Assembly (NCBI RefSeq): GCF_046054195.1
Contig: NZ_JBEQCS010000020.1
Span: 28,115 to 92,114, forward strand
Direction: 5' to 3'
Origin: Celerinatantimonas sp046054195
Lineage (GTDB): Bacteria; Pseudomonadota; Gammaproteobacteria; Enterobacterales; Celerinatantimonadaceae
DNA length: 64,000 nucleotides
A program made the position numbers and the translations under genes. Below the pieces are notes generated by a model, which saw only the letters and a list, made by a program, of their open reading frames with translations, ran no database searches and was not told where the DNA came from. This document shows, one piece after another, positions 1 to 7,288 of the stretch. Position 1 is the stretch's first letter; every line of letters begins with the position of its first letter.

Positions 1-565
1 TCTTTATTACAACCACCGCAATAAAAACCGCCCATACGATCCTGCCAAAGCTAAAGAGCTGCTAAAAGAAGCGGGGGTTAGCCACTTAACCCTGAAATAT
101 CTGGTTAACGCCGGCAATGAAGTAGACGAGCAAATTGCGGTACTACTTCAGCAGCAGCTTGCCAAAGTCGGGATTAAAGCCAATTTAGTAAAAGTTGATC
201 CAAGCCAGAGCTGGGGCATGTTAGTCGATGGTGATTACGATATTTCGGTGAACTACTGGACCAACGATATTCTAGACCCAGACCAAAAAACCACCTTTGT
301 CTTGGGTAACGATGCCAACATGAACTACATGACTCGTTACAACAATCCAAAAGTGACCGAATTAGTAGCCAAAGCCCGTCTTGAAACAGACCCAGCTAAA
401 CGTAAAAAAATGTACTATCAGCTGCAGAAAATGGCCAAATCAGACGTCAACTGGATTGATTTGTATTACAGCCCATATCGCAACGTTTCTAAGAAAACTG
501 TGAAAAATTTCTTCCAGAACCCTCTGGGACGCTTCTTCTTAGAAGACACTTACATTGCTGATTAA
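1..565 (+). CDS. ABC transporter substrate-binding protein, family 5 (C-terminal part)
   Basis: This is the C-terminal ~187 residues of a family-5 (peptide/nickel/opine type) periplasmic solute-binding protein. The reading frame is open from base 2, so the gene starts outside the window. Visible family features are the K-A-K-x-L-L-x-E-A-G segment near the left edge, a D-Y-D-I-S-V-N-Y-W stretch with D-P-D about 60 residues later, and a closing V-W-I-D-L-Y-Y-S-P-Y-type segment followed by a short C-terminal tail. Such proteins deliver oligopeptides or similar solutes to an ABC permease pair. The permeases and ATPases, if present, are not downstream, since the next elements are a terminator and unrelated genes. 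Substrate cannot be told from this fragment. Confidence 0.85.
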   Translation, partial: LYYNHRNKNRPYDPAKAKELLKEAGVSHLTLKYLVNAGNEVDEQIAVLLQQQLAKVGIKANLVKVDPSQSWGMLVDGDYDISVNYWTNDILDPDQKTTFVLGNDANMNYMTRYNNPKVTELVAKARLETDPAKRKKMYYQLQKMAKSDVNWIDLYYSPYRNVSKKTVKNFFQNPLGRFFLEDTYIAD

Positions 566-588
566 TTAACGGTTTAACCATTTCAATA

Positions 589-633
589 TAAGGCCTATTC
601 GAGATCTTACGCAGTCTCGGATGGGCCTTTTTG
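589..633 (+). terminator. Rho-independent terminator
   Basis: An A-A-G-G-C-C-led stem with GU pairs (arms about 589-604 and 613-628) is followed by a run of five T. It lies 25 bases after the stop of the binding-protein gene and ends that transcription unit. Confidence 0.8.
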
Positions 634-640
634 TCACCAT

Positions 641-802
641 ATCATCCAATTAATACGCCCAATAAATCCCTGCCAGTCGTTATACAAATCAGATAAGCTA
701 CAGGTTCGTCTGATTGATAATCAAATTGCTCAGTCTCTATATCAAAGCTTAGGATTTATTGAAAATGTTCGCTACAAGCGCTATTTCAAAGAGTTAAGTT
801 AA
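641..802 (+). pseudogene. GNAT acetyltransferase remnant (C-terminal end only)
   Basis: Codons in frame from about 641 to the TAA at 800-802 give a peptide ending in D-N-Q-I-A-Q-S-L-Y-Q-S-L-G-F-I-E-N. This is the typical C-terminal acetyl-CoA-binding end of GNAT N-acetyltransferases (N-x2-A-x2-L-Y-x2-L-G-F). There is no start codon with a ribosome site and no N-terminal GNAT region, because the preceding terminator occupies that space. I read it as the 3' scrap of a deleted acetyltransferase gene. A complete GNAT gene with a related ending lies at 1253-1723, so an old duplication or replacement is possible. Confidence 0.55.
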
Positions 803-840
803 TAAGCAAAATGCACGACAAGGATTACAAGGAACACGCG

Positions 841-1218
841 ATGAGTTTAGTCACCAATTTTGGTCAAATTAGTGCCGATAAACATGTTTTCAGTTGGCCT
901 GATGAGGGTAGCACTCGCTCATTTCACTGCAAAAATGAGATTTGCGATAGTGCGATAAGTTTGTCGCATCAACTCATTTTATTGTTAACCCGACAACCTA
1001 TGACGCAAACCTGTAATCAACTGGTTGGCCTTAATCATAATGGTAATATTCGCTTTGAAATAGCCGCTCCCGATGACTACGAGTTTTACTACTTAAGTGC
1101 TCATGTTCGCTTTGAAACAGCTGTTGTTTGTATTAACCGTGCAAAGCAAAAACTCGACTGGTTTTATGCTATCGACCCACAAACCGGTCAGCTAAGTTCA
1201 CTCAACCGCGCTTACTAG
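841..1218 (+). CDS. hypothetical protein, 125 aa
   Basis: Start chosen at ATG 841 because AAGGA at 829-833 lies seven bases upstream; an in-frame ATG at 811 lacks such a site. The product is a small soluble protein without signal peptide or membrane segment. It has two N-terminal-half cysteines, a hydrophobic helix-like stretch (H-Q-L-I-L-L-L) and a tyrosine-rich D-Y-E-F-Y-Y-L segment. I do not recognise the family. It lies 34 bases upstream of the GNAT gene on the same strand, with which it may be co-transcribed. Confidence 0.6.
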   Translation: MSLVTNFGQISADKHVFSWPDEGSTRSFHCKNEICDSAISLSHQLILLLTRQPMTQTCNQLVGLNHNGNIRFEIAAPDDYEFYYLSAHVRFETAVVCINRAKQKLDWFYAIDPQTGQLSSLNRAY

Positions 1219-1252
1219 CCGATACATAAAAAGAAACGAACAAGGATGTTGA

Positions 1253-1723
1253 ATGAACTACGCCCTTCGCCAAGCACAAGACTCAGATCTCGACTTTCTG
1301 ATTCATTTACGCAAACTCACCATGACCAAATACCTTAAGCAAGTTGGTATGCCAGTGACACAAGAAGCTTACTTAAGCCGAGTTTTATATGAATTTGAGC
1401 ACGCCAAGATTGTAACCGTTGATGGGCAAAATGCTGGGTTATTTAAAGCTAAATTTGATGAACAAAGTCATGAATGGTATTTAGCGCAAATTCAAATCCA
1501 TCCCGATTATCAAAACCGGCAGATTGCCAACGGCTTAATTAGCGACCTGATTGATAAAGCTCACGCAAGCGGTGTTGGCGTGAGTTTGAATGTTCTCAAA
1601 ACAAATCCGGCTAAACGCTTGTATGAACGATTGGGGTTTGTCGCCGTTAGTGAGAATCAATTTGAATTTCATATGAAATGCCAATGTCCTGCAACAGCTC
1701 AAGATGAGCCGTCAATAGATTAA
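1253..1723 (+). CDS. GNAT family N-acetyltransferase
   Basis: A 156-residue single-domain GNAT protein that would transfer an acetyl group from acetyl-CoA to an amine. The N-terminus has the usual R-x-A-x-x-x-D-x-x-F-L-x-x-L-R beginning. The acetyl-CoA loop is seen as I-H-P-D-Y-Q-N-R-Q-I-A-N-G-L-I (about residues 83-97). The end has L-N-V-L-K-T-N-P-A-K-R-L-Y-E-R-L-G-F, the standard motif-B signature. Length is normal for the family. AAGGA sits eight bases before the ATG. Substrate is unknown; no neighbour suggests one. Confidence 0.85.
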   Translation: MNYALRQAQDSDLDFLIHLRKLTMTKYLKQVGMPVTQEAYLSRVLYEFEHAKIVTVDGQNAGLFKAKFDEQSHEWYLAQIQIHPDYQNRQIANGLISDLIDKAHASGVGVSLNVLKTNPAKRLYERLGFVAVSENQFEFHMKCQCPATAQDEPSID

Positions 1724-1785
1724 TGCCTTGCCTTGTTACGTCATAAATAATGATTGATTCGACTCTCGATTCAGTTATATTTACC

Positions 1786-1795
1786 TGTATATACT
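1786..1795. promoter_or_regulatory. HutC/GntR-type operator-like site before hisC
   Basis: TGTATATACT, nine of ten bases matching the perfect palindrome TGTATATACA found before the importer at 3261-3270. It lies 52 bases upstream of the hisC start, in its presumed promoter. HutC-family regulators are known to bind TGTATATACA-like palindromes, and a HutC-like gene lies at 11840-12601. Control of hisC by that regulator is inferred. Confidence 0.5.
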
Positions 1796-1846
1796 AATTT
1801 TGAATAATCGATTTAAACCAAAACAGTGCATACCCAAGGAGAGTTC

Positions 1847-2971
1847 ATGCCTAACGCATCCCCATCTATCCACTCACTGGTCAGTCAGCATGTCCAGCCA
1901 CTTGCAAACTACAACGCCGGACTCTCTTTAGAAGAACTGAAAAAGCGCTATAACGTCACTAAAATTGCCAAACTTGCCAGTAATGAGAACCCTTTTGGCA
2001 CACCCGAAGCCGTTGCCAATGTGCTAAATGATGCTGGAAACTTGGCCTATTATCCAGACCCAAACTGCACCGAACTTCGCGAGCTATTAGCGCAAAAATT
2101 TAACGTTGATGCACAATCATTGGTCTTTGGTAATGGCTCAGAAGACATCATCAGCATTCTCTGCCGAGTGTTTTTAGAAGCAGGTGATAATGTACTCACC
2201 ATCGTGCCCTCATTTGGTCTGCATATTTTATATCCGCAGTCATGTGGCGCGAATGTGTTGATTGCCGAAATGACTGATTCGCTTGAATTTGACATCGAAA
2301 AAATTGTCCAGCTGTTACAATCTCACCAACCTAAACTATTTTTTATCGCAAGCCCCAGTAACCCGGTTGGCACAGCGCTCAACGGTGGGCAAATTCAAAC
2401 CATTCTTGATGCCTTGAGCGACAAAACGCTCTTAGTCTTTGATGAAGCCTATTATGAATATGCACAAACAGATGCAGATTACCCAGATGTTCAACAAATT
2501 CTTGAGCACTCAGGCAAACCTTACATTCTGCTGCGCACGTTATCCAAAGCCTATTCACTGGCAGGGCTTCGAGTTGGTTATGGCATTTGCTCCGAGCCAA
2601 GCATCGCTGGCTACATTGACAAACTGCGCACGCCGTTTAACGTGAATCGTATCGCCCAAAAGGCAGCAGTAGCGGCATTAAATGACACGACTCACTTAGA
2701 AAAAACCTTAACGTGGAATACGCAAGCTCGCCCAACGCTCTTAGAGCAACTCAATGAATTGGGAATTAGTGCTGCCCCATCGCACGGCAATTTTCTCTTT
2801 TTTAAAACAGATTTTCCAGCAACTGAGCTGGCTGAGGAGCTCTTAAAGCATGGTGTTATTATTAAGCCTTGGCTTGAAAAAGGTTATGAAAACTACCTGC
2901 GCGTATCCATTGGTACGCAAGATGAAAACGAACATTTTCTAGCAGCATTAAAAACTATCATAAACGCCTAA
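1847..2971 (+). CDS. hisC: histidinol-phosphate aminotransferase family (HisC-type, PLP-dependent)
   Basis: A 374-residue class-I/II aminotransferase of HisC type, which swaps amino groups between glutamate and a keto compound (imidazole-acetol phosphate in histidine synthesis). Seen are the N-terminal K-L-A-S-N-E-N-P-F-G substrate/PLP segment, G-N-G-S-E-D, S-P-S-N-P-V-G-T, F-D-E-A-Y-Y-E-Y and the PLP-lysine segment T-L-S-K-A-Y-S-L-A-G-L-R-V-G-Y. ATG 1847 is chosen for AAGGAG at 1836-1841; a GTG at 1826 in frame is unlikely. No other histidine biosynthetic gene is near. The promoter carries a HutC-like palindrome shared with the downstream catabolic cluster, so a catabolic role on a related amino/keto compound is as likely as histidine synthesis. 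Confidence 0.85.
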   Translation: MPNASPSIHSLVSQHVQPLANYNAGLSLEELKKRYNVTKIAKLASNENPFGTPEAVANVLNDAGNLAYYPDPNCTELRELLAQKFNVDAQSLVFGNGSEDIISILCRVFLEAGDNVLTIVPSFGLHILYPQSCGANVLIAEMTDSLEFDIEKIVQLLQSHQPKLFFIASPSNPVGTALNGGQIQTILDALSDKTLLVFDEAYYEYAQTDADYPDVQQILEHSGKPYILLRTLSKAYSLAGLRVGYGICSEPSIAGYIDKLRTPFNVNRIAQKAAVAALNDTTHLEKTLTWNTQARPTLLEQLNELGISAAPSHGNFLFFKTDFPATELAEELLKHGVIIKPWLEKGYENYLRVSIGTQDENEHFLAALKTIINA

Positions 2972-2976
2972 AATAC

Positions 2977-3004
2977 AGGCTGGGCGCACCTTAAGCGCCC
3001 GGCT
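2977..3004 (+). terminator. GC-rich hairpin after hisC
   Basis: A ten-pair stem (G-G-G-C-G-C core with GU flanks, eight-base loop) begins six bases after the hisC stop. It lacks a T tract, so it may be a weak or factor-assisted terminator or an mRNA-stabilising hairpin. Confidence 0.4.
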
Positions 3005-3318
3005 CGATTCGCTCTAAAACCTTTCCCCTGACACTTTATCCTATGCAACCCATCGTGCGATTTCACCGCGCGCCGCCCCCGTCAAAATAGCGCTACAACG
3101 ACAAGCACAAAAAAGCACCATTTTGATGCAATTAAGCATAGAATTTAACTAATTATGCACACTTTTAACGCATTGGTAATATTTAAAATCACCTCATAAA
3201 TAATATTTATATTTAAAATCAATTAGTTAAATATATTTTCGGGATGGCACAATTGTTGAATGTATATACATATATATTCATATGGCAATTAACCAGCATT
3301 ACCCAGGGAGTATACGAG
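3005..3318. promoter_or_regulatory. AT-rich control region upstream of the importer operon
   Basis: No gene seen in this 314-base stretch. It turns strongly AT-rich after 3120. It holds a 13-base direct repeat (ATATTTAAAATCA at 3179-3191 and 3209-3221, exactly 30 bases apart) and the perfect palindrome TGTATATACA at 3261-3270. GGGAG at 3306-3310 is the ribosome site for the binding-protein gene. Confidence 0.6.
3261..3270. promoter_or_regulatory. HutC/GntR-type operator-like palindrome before the importer
   Basis: TGTATATACA, a perfect ten-base palindrome 49 bases before the binding-protein start. It matches the core bound by HutC-family repressors. Related sites occur at 1786, 11668 and 11778. 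Confidence 0.55.
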
Positions 3319-4305
3319 ATGAAGTTGACCAATTTTTCCAGTAAAGCAAGAAAGGCAACCTGTTTGATCGCGTTATTAGGCTCAATGGCCGCCCAAGGAG
3401 CGAACCATATTGGCACTTTAAAAATGGGCGTTGAACCTTGGTTGGGCTATGGCCAGTGGTTTGTCGCAGCTAAAGACGGCTTATTTAAACAACAGGGATT
3501 TAATAAAGTTGATATCGTTAACTTCACCGAAGATAAAGATATTAATGCCGCCTTGGCAAGTGGCCAGATTGATGCTGCTAATATTGCAACCCACACGGCA
3601 ATGGGCATGATTGGTGCAGGATTGCCAGTGAAAGCAGTCTTGCTACTTGATCAAAGTAATACCGCCGATGCGATGCTTGCATCCCCCAAAATTAAATCGC
3701 TTAAAGATCTCAAAGGTAAAAAAGTCGCTTATGAACAAGGCACCACCAGCGATATTTTACTGCACAGCGCTTTAAGCTCCGTGCATATGACTGATGCTGA
3801 TATCGTTCCAGTGCCAATGCCAGCCTCAAACGCAGGTAGCGCCTTAATCGCTGGGCAAGTTCCAGTGGCTGTTACTTATGAGCCTTATATCAGTGTTGCT
3901 AAGAAAAACGACCCAACATTAAAAATGCTCTACAGCGGCGCTTCAGATCCAGGCCTAATTAGTGATGTATTAGTCGTTCGCCAGTCAGTTATCGACAGAC
4001 ATCCAGAACAAGTTGCAGCACTGATTGCTGTTTGGAAAAAATCACTCGCGAACTACCGCCAACATACGCAGCGCGATCGCGCAATCATCGCAAAAGCAGT
4101 TGGAGCGTCGCCAGAAGATCTAAAAACTGCGTTTGATGGCATCAAATATATCGATATCAAAACGAATAAAACGATGCTCGAAGGCGACTTTCGTAGCAAA
4201 ACGTTCCCTCACATCTTAAAAGCTGCGAAAAGCGCATCTTTGATACCAACTGATGTGAAATTTACCCAAGTTTTCGATGATTCTTTTGTCAAAAAAGCGA
4301 AGTAG
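3319..4305 (+). CDS. ABC transporter substrate-binding protein, SsuA/TauA/NMT1 type
   Basis: Periplasmic binding protein of 328 residues for a nitrate/sulfonate/taurine-type ABC importer. A signal peptide is visible (basic N-terminus, then C-L-I-A-L-L-G-S-M-A-A-Q-G-A, cleavage around residue 28). Family features include an early W-x-G-Y-G-Q-W-F-V-A-A-K-D-G-L-F segment, A-L-A-S-G-Q-I-D-A-A, L-K-D-L-K-G-K-K-V-A-Y and V-A-V-T-Y-E-P-Y. Start is ATG 3319, with GGGAG eight bases ahead; the in-frame ATG at 3244 overlaps the operator region and would hide the signal peptide. It heads an operon with permease and ATPase. Substrate is not visible; the enzymes downstream suggest a hydroxylated organic compound, possibly a sulfonate. 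Confidence 0.88.
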   Translation: MKLTNFSSKARKATCLIALLGSMAAQGANHIGTLKMGVEPWLGYGQWFVAAKDGLFKQQGFNKVDIVNFTEDKDINAALASGQIDAANIATHTAMGMIGAGLPVKAVLLLDQSNTADAMLASPKIKSLKDLKGKKVAYEQGTTSDILLHSALSSVHMTDADIVPVPMPASNAGSALIAGQVPVAVTYEPYISVAKKNDPTLKMLYSGASDPGLISDVLVVRQSVIDRHPEQVAALIAVWKKSLANYRQHTQRDRAIIAKAVGASPEDLKTAFDGIKYIDIKTNKTMLEGDFRSKTFPHILKAAKSASLIPTDVKFTQVFDDSFVKKAK

Positions 4306-4317
4306 AAAGGAGCACGA

Positions 4318-5175
4318 ATGCCGGCAACAACTGCGCAGAGTCAAACGGTTATGAACACAAAGACGAAAGAGAAAAGAGCGAAAAAGCGTTGGTCACTATT
4401 TACCATTGGCCAGTCACCAACCAAATGGCAAGCCATCAGCTTAGGTCTAGCAACATTTATTGTACTGTTGTTGGGATGGTGGTTTGCCACCGCAACCGGA
4501 CGGGTTAAGCCAATCTTTTTGCCCGGATTAAGCCATGTTTTCAGCCGCATGATAACGCTGACTGAAAATGGCATGTTGTGGTCCGATATTCAAAGCAGCT
4601 TATATCGGATTGCCATCGCATTTGCGATTTCCTCAGTGATGTCTATCGTCATCGGGATCTTGGCGGGCTGTTATGGCTTTTTCAAATCCGTCGTTGAGCC
4701 GCTCGTTGACTTCATTCGTTATATGCCAGTTGTTGCCTTCGTCCCTCTGACTATTTTGTGGGTCGGAACCGGTGACATTCAAAAATTTTTAGTGATCTGG
4801 ATCGGCACCTTTTTCCAACAAGTGCTGATGATGATTGATGCGGTTAAGCGTGTCCCGAAAGATTATATCGGCCTGGGGCGGACACTTGGTATGTCCGATA
4901 GCAGTATTTTACTGCGCATCGTGCTGCCCGCGGCCCTGCCCAATATCTGGGATGCCCTTCGCATTAGCCTCGGTTGGGCTTGGACCTGGCTGGTGTTGGC
5001 TGAGCTTGTTGCGTCAACATCAGGGCTGGGTTATCGAATTGTGGTCTCCCAGCGCTATTTTCAGACCGATACCATCATCGGCTACATCTTGTTACTAGGC
5101 ATACTTGGGCTGATTAGCGATCAGATCATGCGCGGCGCCGAAAAAGTTCTCTTTAAATACAATAAACGAGGTTAA
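4318..5175 (+). CDS. ABC transporter permease, SsuC/TauC type
   Basis: Inner-membrane permease of 285 residues with a ~40-residue basic cytoplasmic N-terminus and about six hydrophobic segments. The coupling-loop region E-A-A-like motif appears as I-G-L-G-R-T-L-G-M-S-D-S-S-I-L-L-R-I-V-L-P-A-A-L-P-N-I-W-D-A-L-R, followed by L-G-W-A-W-T-W-L-V-L-A-E-L-V. This is characteristic of the nitrate/taurine/sulfonate permease family. AAAGGAG lies five bases before the ATG. It is 12 bases after the binding-protein gene, and its stop overlaps the ATPase region by one base, so the three subunits are co-translated. Confidence 0.9.
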   Translation: MPATTAQSQTVMNTKTKEKRAKKRWSLFTIGQSPTKWQAISLGLATFIVLLLGWWFATATGRVKPIFLPGLSHVFSRMITLTENGMLWSDIQSSLYRIAIAFAISSVMSIVIGILAGCYGFFKSVVEPLVDFIRYMPVVAFVPLTILWVGTGDIQKFLVIWIGTFFQQVLMMIDAVKRVPKDYIGLGRTLGMSDSSILLRIVLPAALPNIWDALRISLGWAWTWLVLAELVASTSGLGYRIVVSQRYFQTDTIIGYILLLGILGLISDQIMRGAEKVLFKYNKRG

Positions 5176-5177
5176 TG

Positions 5178-5942
5178 ATGGCCAGCTTAACGATTCGCCA
5201 ATTAGATAAAAGCTATCCGCTGGCTAAACGGCAGCGTAATCAGGTGCTTAATAAAATTGATCTCACCTTACACAACAATGAATTTGTCTCGATTGTAGGC
5301 GCCTCTGGATGCGGTAAAAGTACCCTATTGTCCATTGCAGCAGGCCTTGAAGATTTTGATAGTGGTGATGTTCTAGTCGACAACCACCCGATTCAAGGAC
5401 CAGGGATTGACCGAGGAGTTGTATTTCAAAGCTACACTCTTTTACCTTGGTTAACCGCCCAACAAAACATCGAATTTGCACTTAAATCTGCCGGCTATTC
5501 ACATGCAGAGCGCGTTGAAATTGCCAAAGAACACTTAGAGTTAGTCAAGCTCTCCCACGCTGCTGATAAATGGCCATCAGAGCTTTCTGGCGGTATGAAA
5601 CAGCGTGTGGCAATTGCTCGCGCGCTTTCCTATCGGCCAAAAATTCTGCTAATGGATGAGCCCTTTGGTGCTCTTGATGCCATGACCCGCCGCCAGATGC
5701 AGCAATTACTTTTAGAAATTTGGGAAGTTCATCGCCTAACCGTGATGTTTGTTACCCACGATATTGAAGAAGCGGTTTATCTCTCAGACCGAGTTGTCGT
5801 AATGAAACCCGGAGCGATTGATCAGTGTATTGATATTCCGATTGAACGGCCACGAGATATCGCCGTAACCCGCAGCCCTGAGTTTATGAATATTCAGAGC
5901 GAGATTTTTGAACGAATTAGCAAACCATTAGAACACGCTTAA
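5178..5942 (+). CDS. ABC transporter ATP-binding protein, SsuB/TauB type
   Basis: ATPase subunit of 254 residues for the importer. Walker A is G-A-S-G-C-G-K-S-T (about residues 40-48), the Q-loop region is V-V-F-Q-S-Y-T-L-L-P-W-L-T, the signature is L-S-G-G-M-K-Q-R, Walker B is I-L-L-M-D-E-P-F-G-A-L-D, and the switch histidine is in V-T-H-D-I-E-E-A. Two adjacent ATGs exist, 5175 (overlapping the permease stop) and 5178; the latter is better spaced from GAGG. The 20-base gap to the HisD-like gene supports one transcript for importer and enzymes. Confidence 0.92.
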   Translation: MASLTIRQLDKSYPLAKRQRNQVLNKIDLTLHNNEFVSIVGASGCGKSTLLSIAAGLEDFDSGDVLVDNHPIQGPGIDRGVVFQSYTLLPWLTAQQNIEFALKSAGYSHAERVEIAKEHLELVKLSHAADKWPSELSGGMKQRVAIARALSYRPKILLMDEPFGALDAMTRRQMQQLLLEIWEVHRLTVMFVTHDIEEAVYLSDRVVVMKPGAIDQCIDIPIERPRDIAVTRSPEFMNIQSEIFERISKPLEHA

Positions 5943-5962
5943 CTTTTGAGGAGTTTTTAACC

Positions 5963-7288
5963 ATGGAAGTCTCATTCTATGACCTTAGCGGAAAATCCAT
6001 TCCAGCAGAGCTGTTACAGCGAACCGAATCGGATTTATCCTTTTTTAGCGAAAAAGTGACTCCGATTATCGAAGCGGTTCGCACTAACGGCGATGCAGCA
6101 CTGATTGATTTCGCCAAAAAATTCGACAAAGTGGAAGTCGATACCTTCAGCGTTAAAGCCCAAGAAAGCGAATTTGAAGCCGCCTTTGCACGCCTCGATC
6201 CTGAAGTCATCGAAACCATTCGTTACTCAGTTGAGAATGTGCGCGCGTTTCATCAGGCCCAAAAACCTGAAGAGATGTGGCTCAAAGAGATGAAACCCGG
6301 CGCCTTCGCTGGTGACCGCCACGTACCAATTGAGGCGGTAGCCTGTTATGTGCCACGCGGTAAAGGCTCATTTCCAAGCGTATTGATTATGACCGCAGTT
6401 CCGGCAGTTGTTGCTGGTGTGCCAAAACCAATCGTAATTACCCCTCCAGGCCCTGATGGCACAGTAGATGATGCAACGCTTGTTGCAGCGCGTCTGGTTG
6501 GAATTGAAGATGTGTATAAATGCGGCGGTGCACAAGGCGTTGCAGCCGTGGCCTTTGGGACTGAATCAGTGCCAAAATGCTTAAAAATTGTCGGCCCGGG
6601 AAGCCCTTGGGTAGTTGCCGCTAAACAGCAGCTGACTCATCTATTAGACCCAGGGGTTCCAGCAGGCCCAAGTGAAAGCGTCATTTTGGCTGATGAAACA
6701 GTGGATGGTCGTCTGGCGGCGCTGGATTTGTTAATCGAGTCAGAACATGGCCCAGATTCATCGGCTTATTTAGTCACAAACTCCAAAGCAGTTGCAGATG
6801 CAGCAATCGAAGCTCTCTCTGGCTACTGGCAGAAAATCACGCCACAACGAGCTGAGTTCTCACAGGCTGTTTTATGTGGCAACCACGGTGGTGTAGTACT
6901 CACTGACAGCTTTGATAAAGCCATCGAATTTGTGAATCAATACGCGCCAGAACATCTAGAAATTCTGGCCAAAGAACCAATGGCAGTGATGCCACGAATC
7001 ACCAATGCTGGTGAGATTTTACTTGGCAACTACACCCCTATTTCTATCGGTAACTTTGTGTTGGGACCAAATGCCGTCCTACCAACCAACTCTAATGCAA
7101 AAACAGCAGGCCCATTGTCGGTATTTGACTACATGAAACGGATCTCGGTTGGTTATGTCACTCAGGCTGGTTATTCTGAGCTGGCAAAAAATGCGAATCG
7201 CTTCGCTCATTATGAAGGTTTTAGCGGGCATGCCTTAGCTGTATCTGAGCTGCGTGATGAAATTCTCAAGGGCGAACATGATGGATAA
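5963..7288 (+). CDS. histidinol dehydrogenase family protein (HisD/HpsN-like) with altered zinc ligands
   Basis: A 441-residue NAD-dependent dehydrogenase of the histidinol dehydrogenase superfamily, expected to oxidise a primary alcohol through the aldehyde to the acid. Conserved are G-P-S-E-S-V at ~237, E-H-G-P-D-S with His262, and A-P-E-H with the catalytic pair Glu330-His331. F-A-H-Y-E-G-F-S-G-H near the end contains His423. Two of the four zinc ligands of E. coli HisD differ: Gln259 is Glu259, and Asp360 is Asn364 (S-I-G-N-F-V-L-G-P-N). The family includes sulfopropanediol 3-dehydrogenase HpsN as well as true HisD. With SDR and zinc alcohol dehydrogenase genes plus an importer nearby, a catabolic paralogue is more likely than histidine biosynthesis. 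GAGGAG precedes ATG 5963. Confidence 0.85.
   Translation: MEVSFYDLSGKSIPAELLQRTESDLSFFSEKVTPIIEAVRTNGDAALIDFAKKFDKVEVDTFSVKAQESEFEAAFARLDPEVIETIRYSVENVRAFHQAQKPEEMWLKEMKPGAFAGDRHVPIEAVACYVPRGKGSFPSVLIMTAVPAVVAGVPKPIVITPPGPDGTVDDATLVAARLVGIEDVYKCGGAQGVAAVAFGTESVPKCLKIVGPGSPWVVAAKQQLTHLLDPGVPAGPSESVILADETVDGRLAALDLLIESEHGPDSSAYLVTNSKAVADAAIEALSGYWQKITPQRAEFSQAVLCGNHGGVVLTDSFDKAIEFVNQYAPEHLEILAKEPMAVMPRITNAGEILLGNYTPISIGNFVLGPNAVLPTNSNAKTAGPLSVFDYMKRISVGYVTQAGYSELAKNANRFAHYEGFSGHALAVSELRDEILKGEHDG

Noticed and set aside
3244..3318. Longer N-terminus for the importer binding protein starting at ATG 3244
   Set aside because: It would span the palindrome and promoter region and place the signal peptide internally; ATG 3319 has a ribosome site and a normal signal peptide.
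1847..7288. HisC and HisD relatives as part of a histidine biosynthesis operon
   Set aside because: No hisG, hisB, hisH, hisA, hisF or hisI is present, they are separated by an importer and promoter, and the HisD-like zinc ligands differ. A catabolic role is more consistent.
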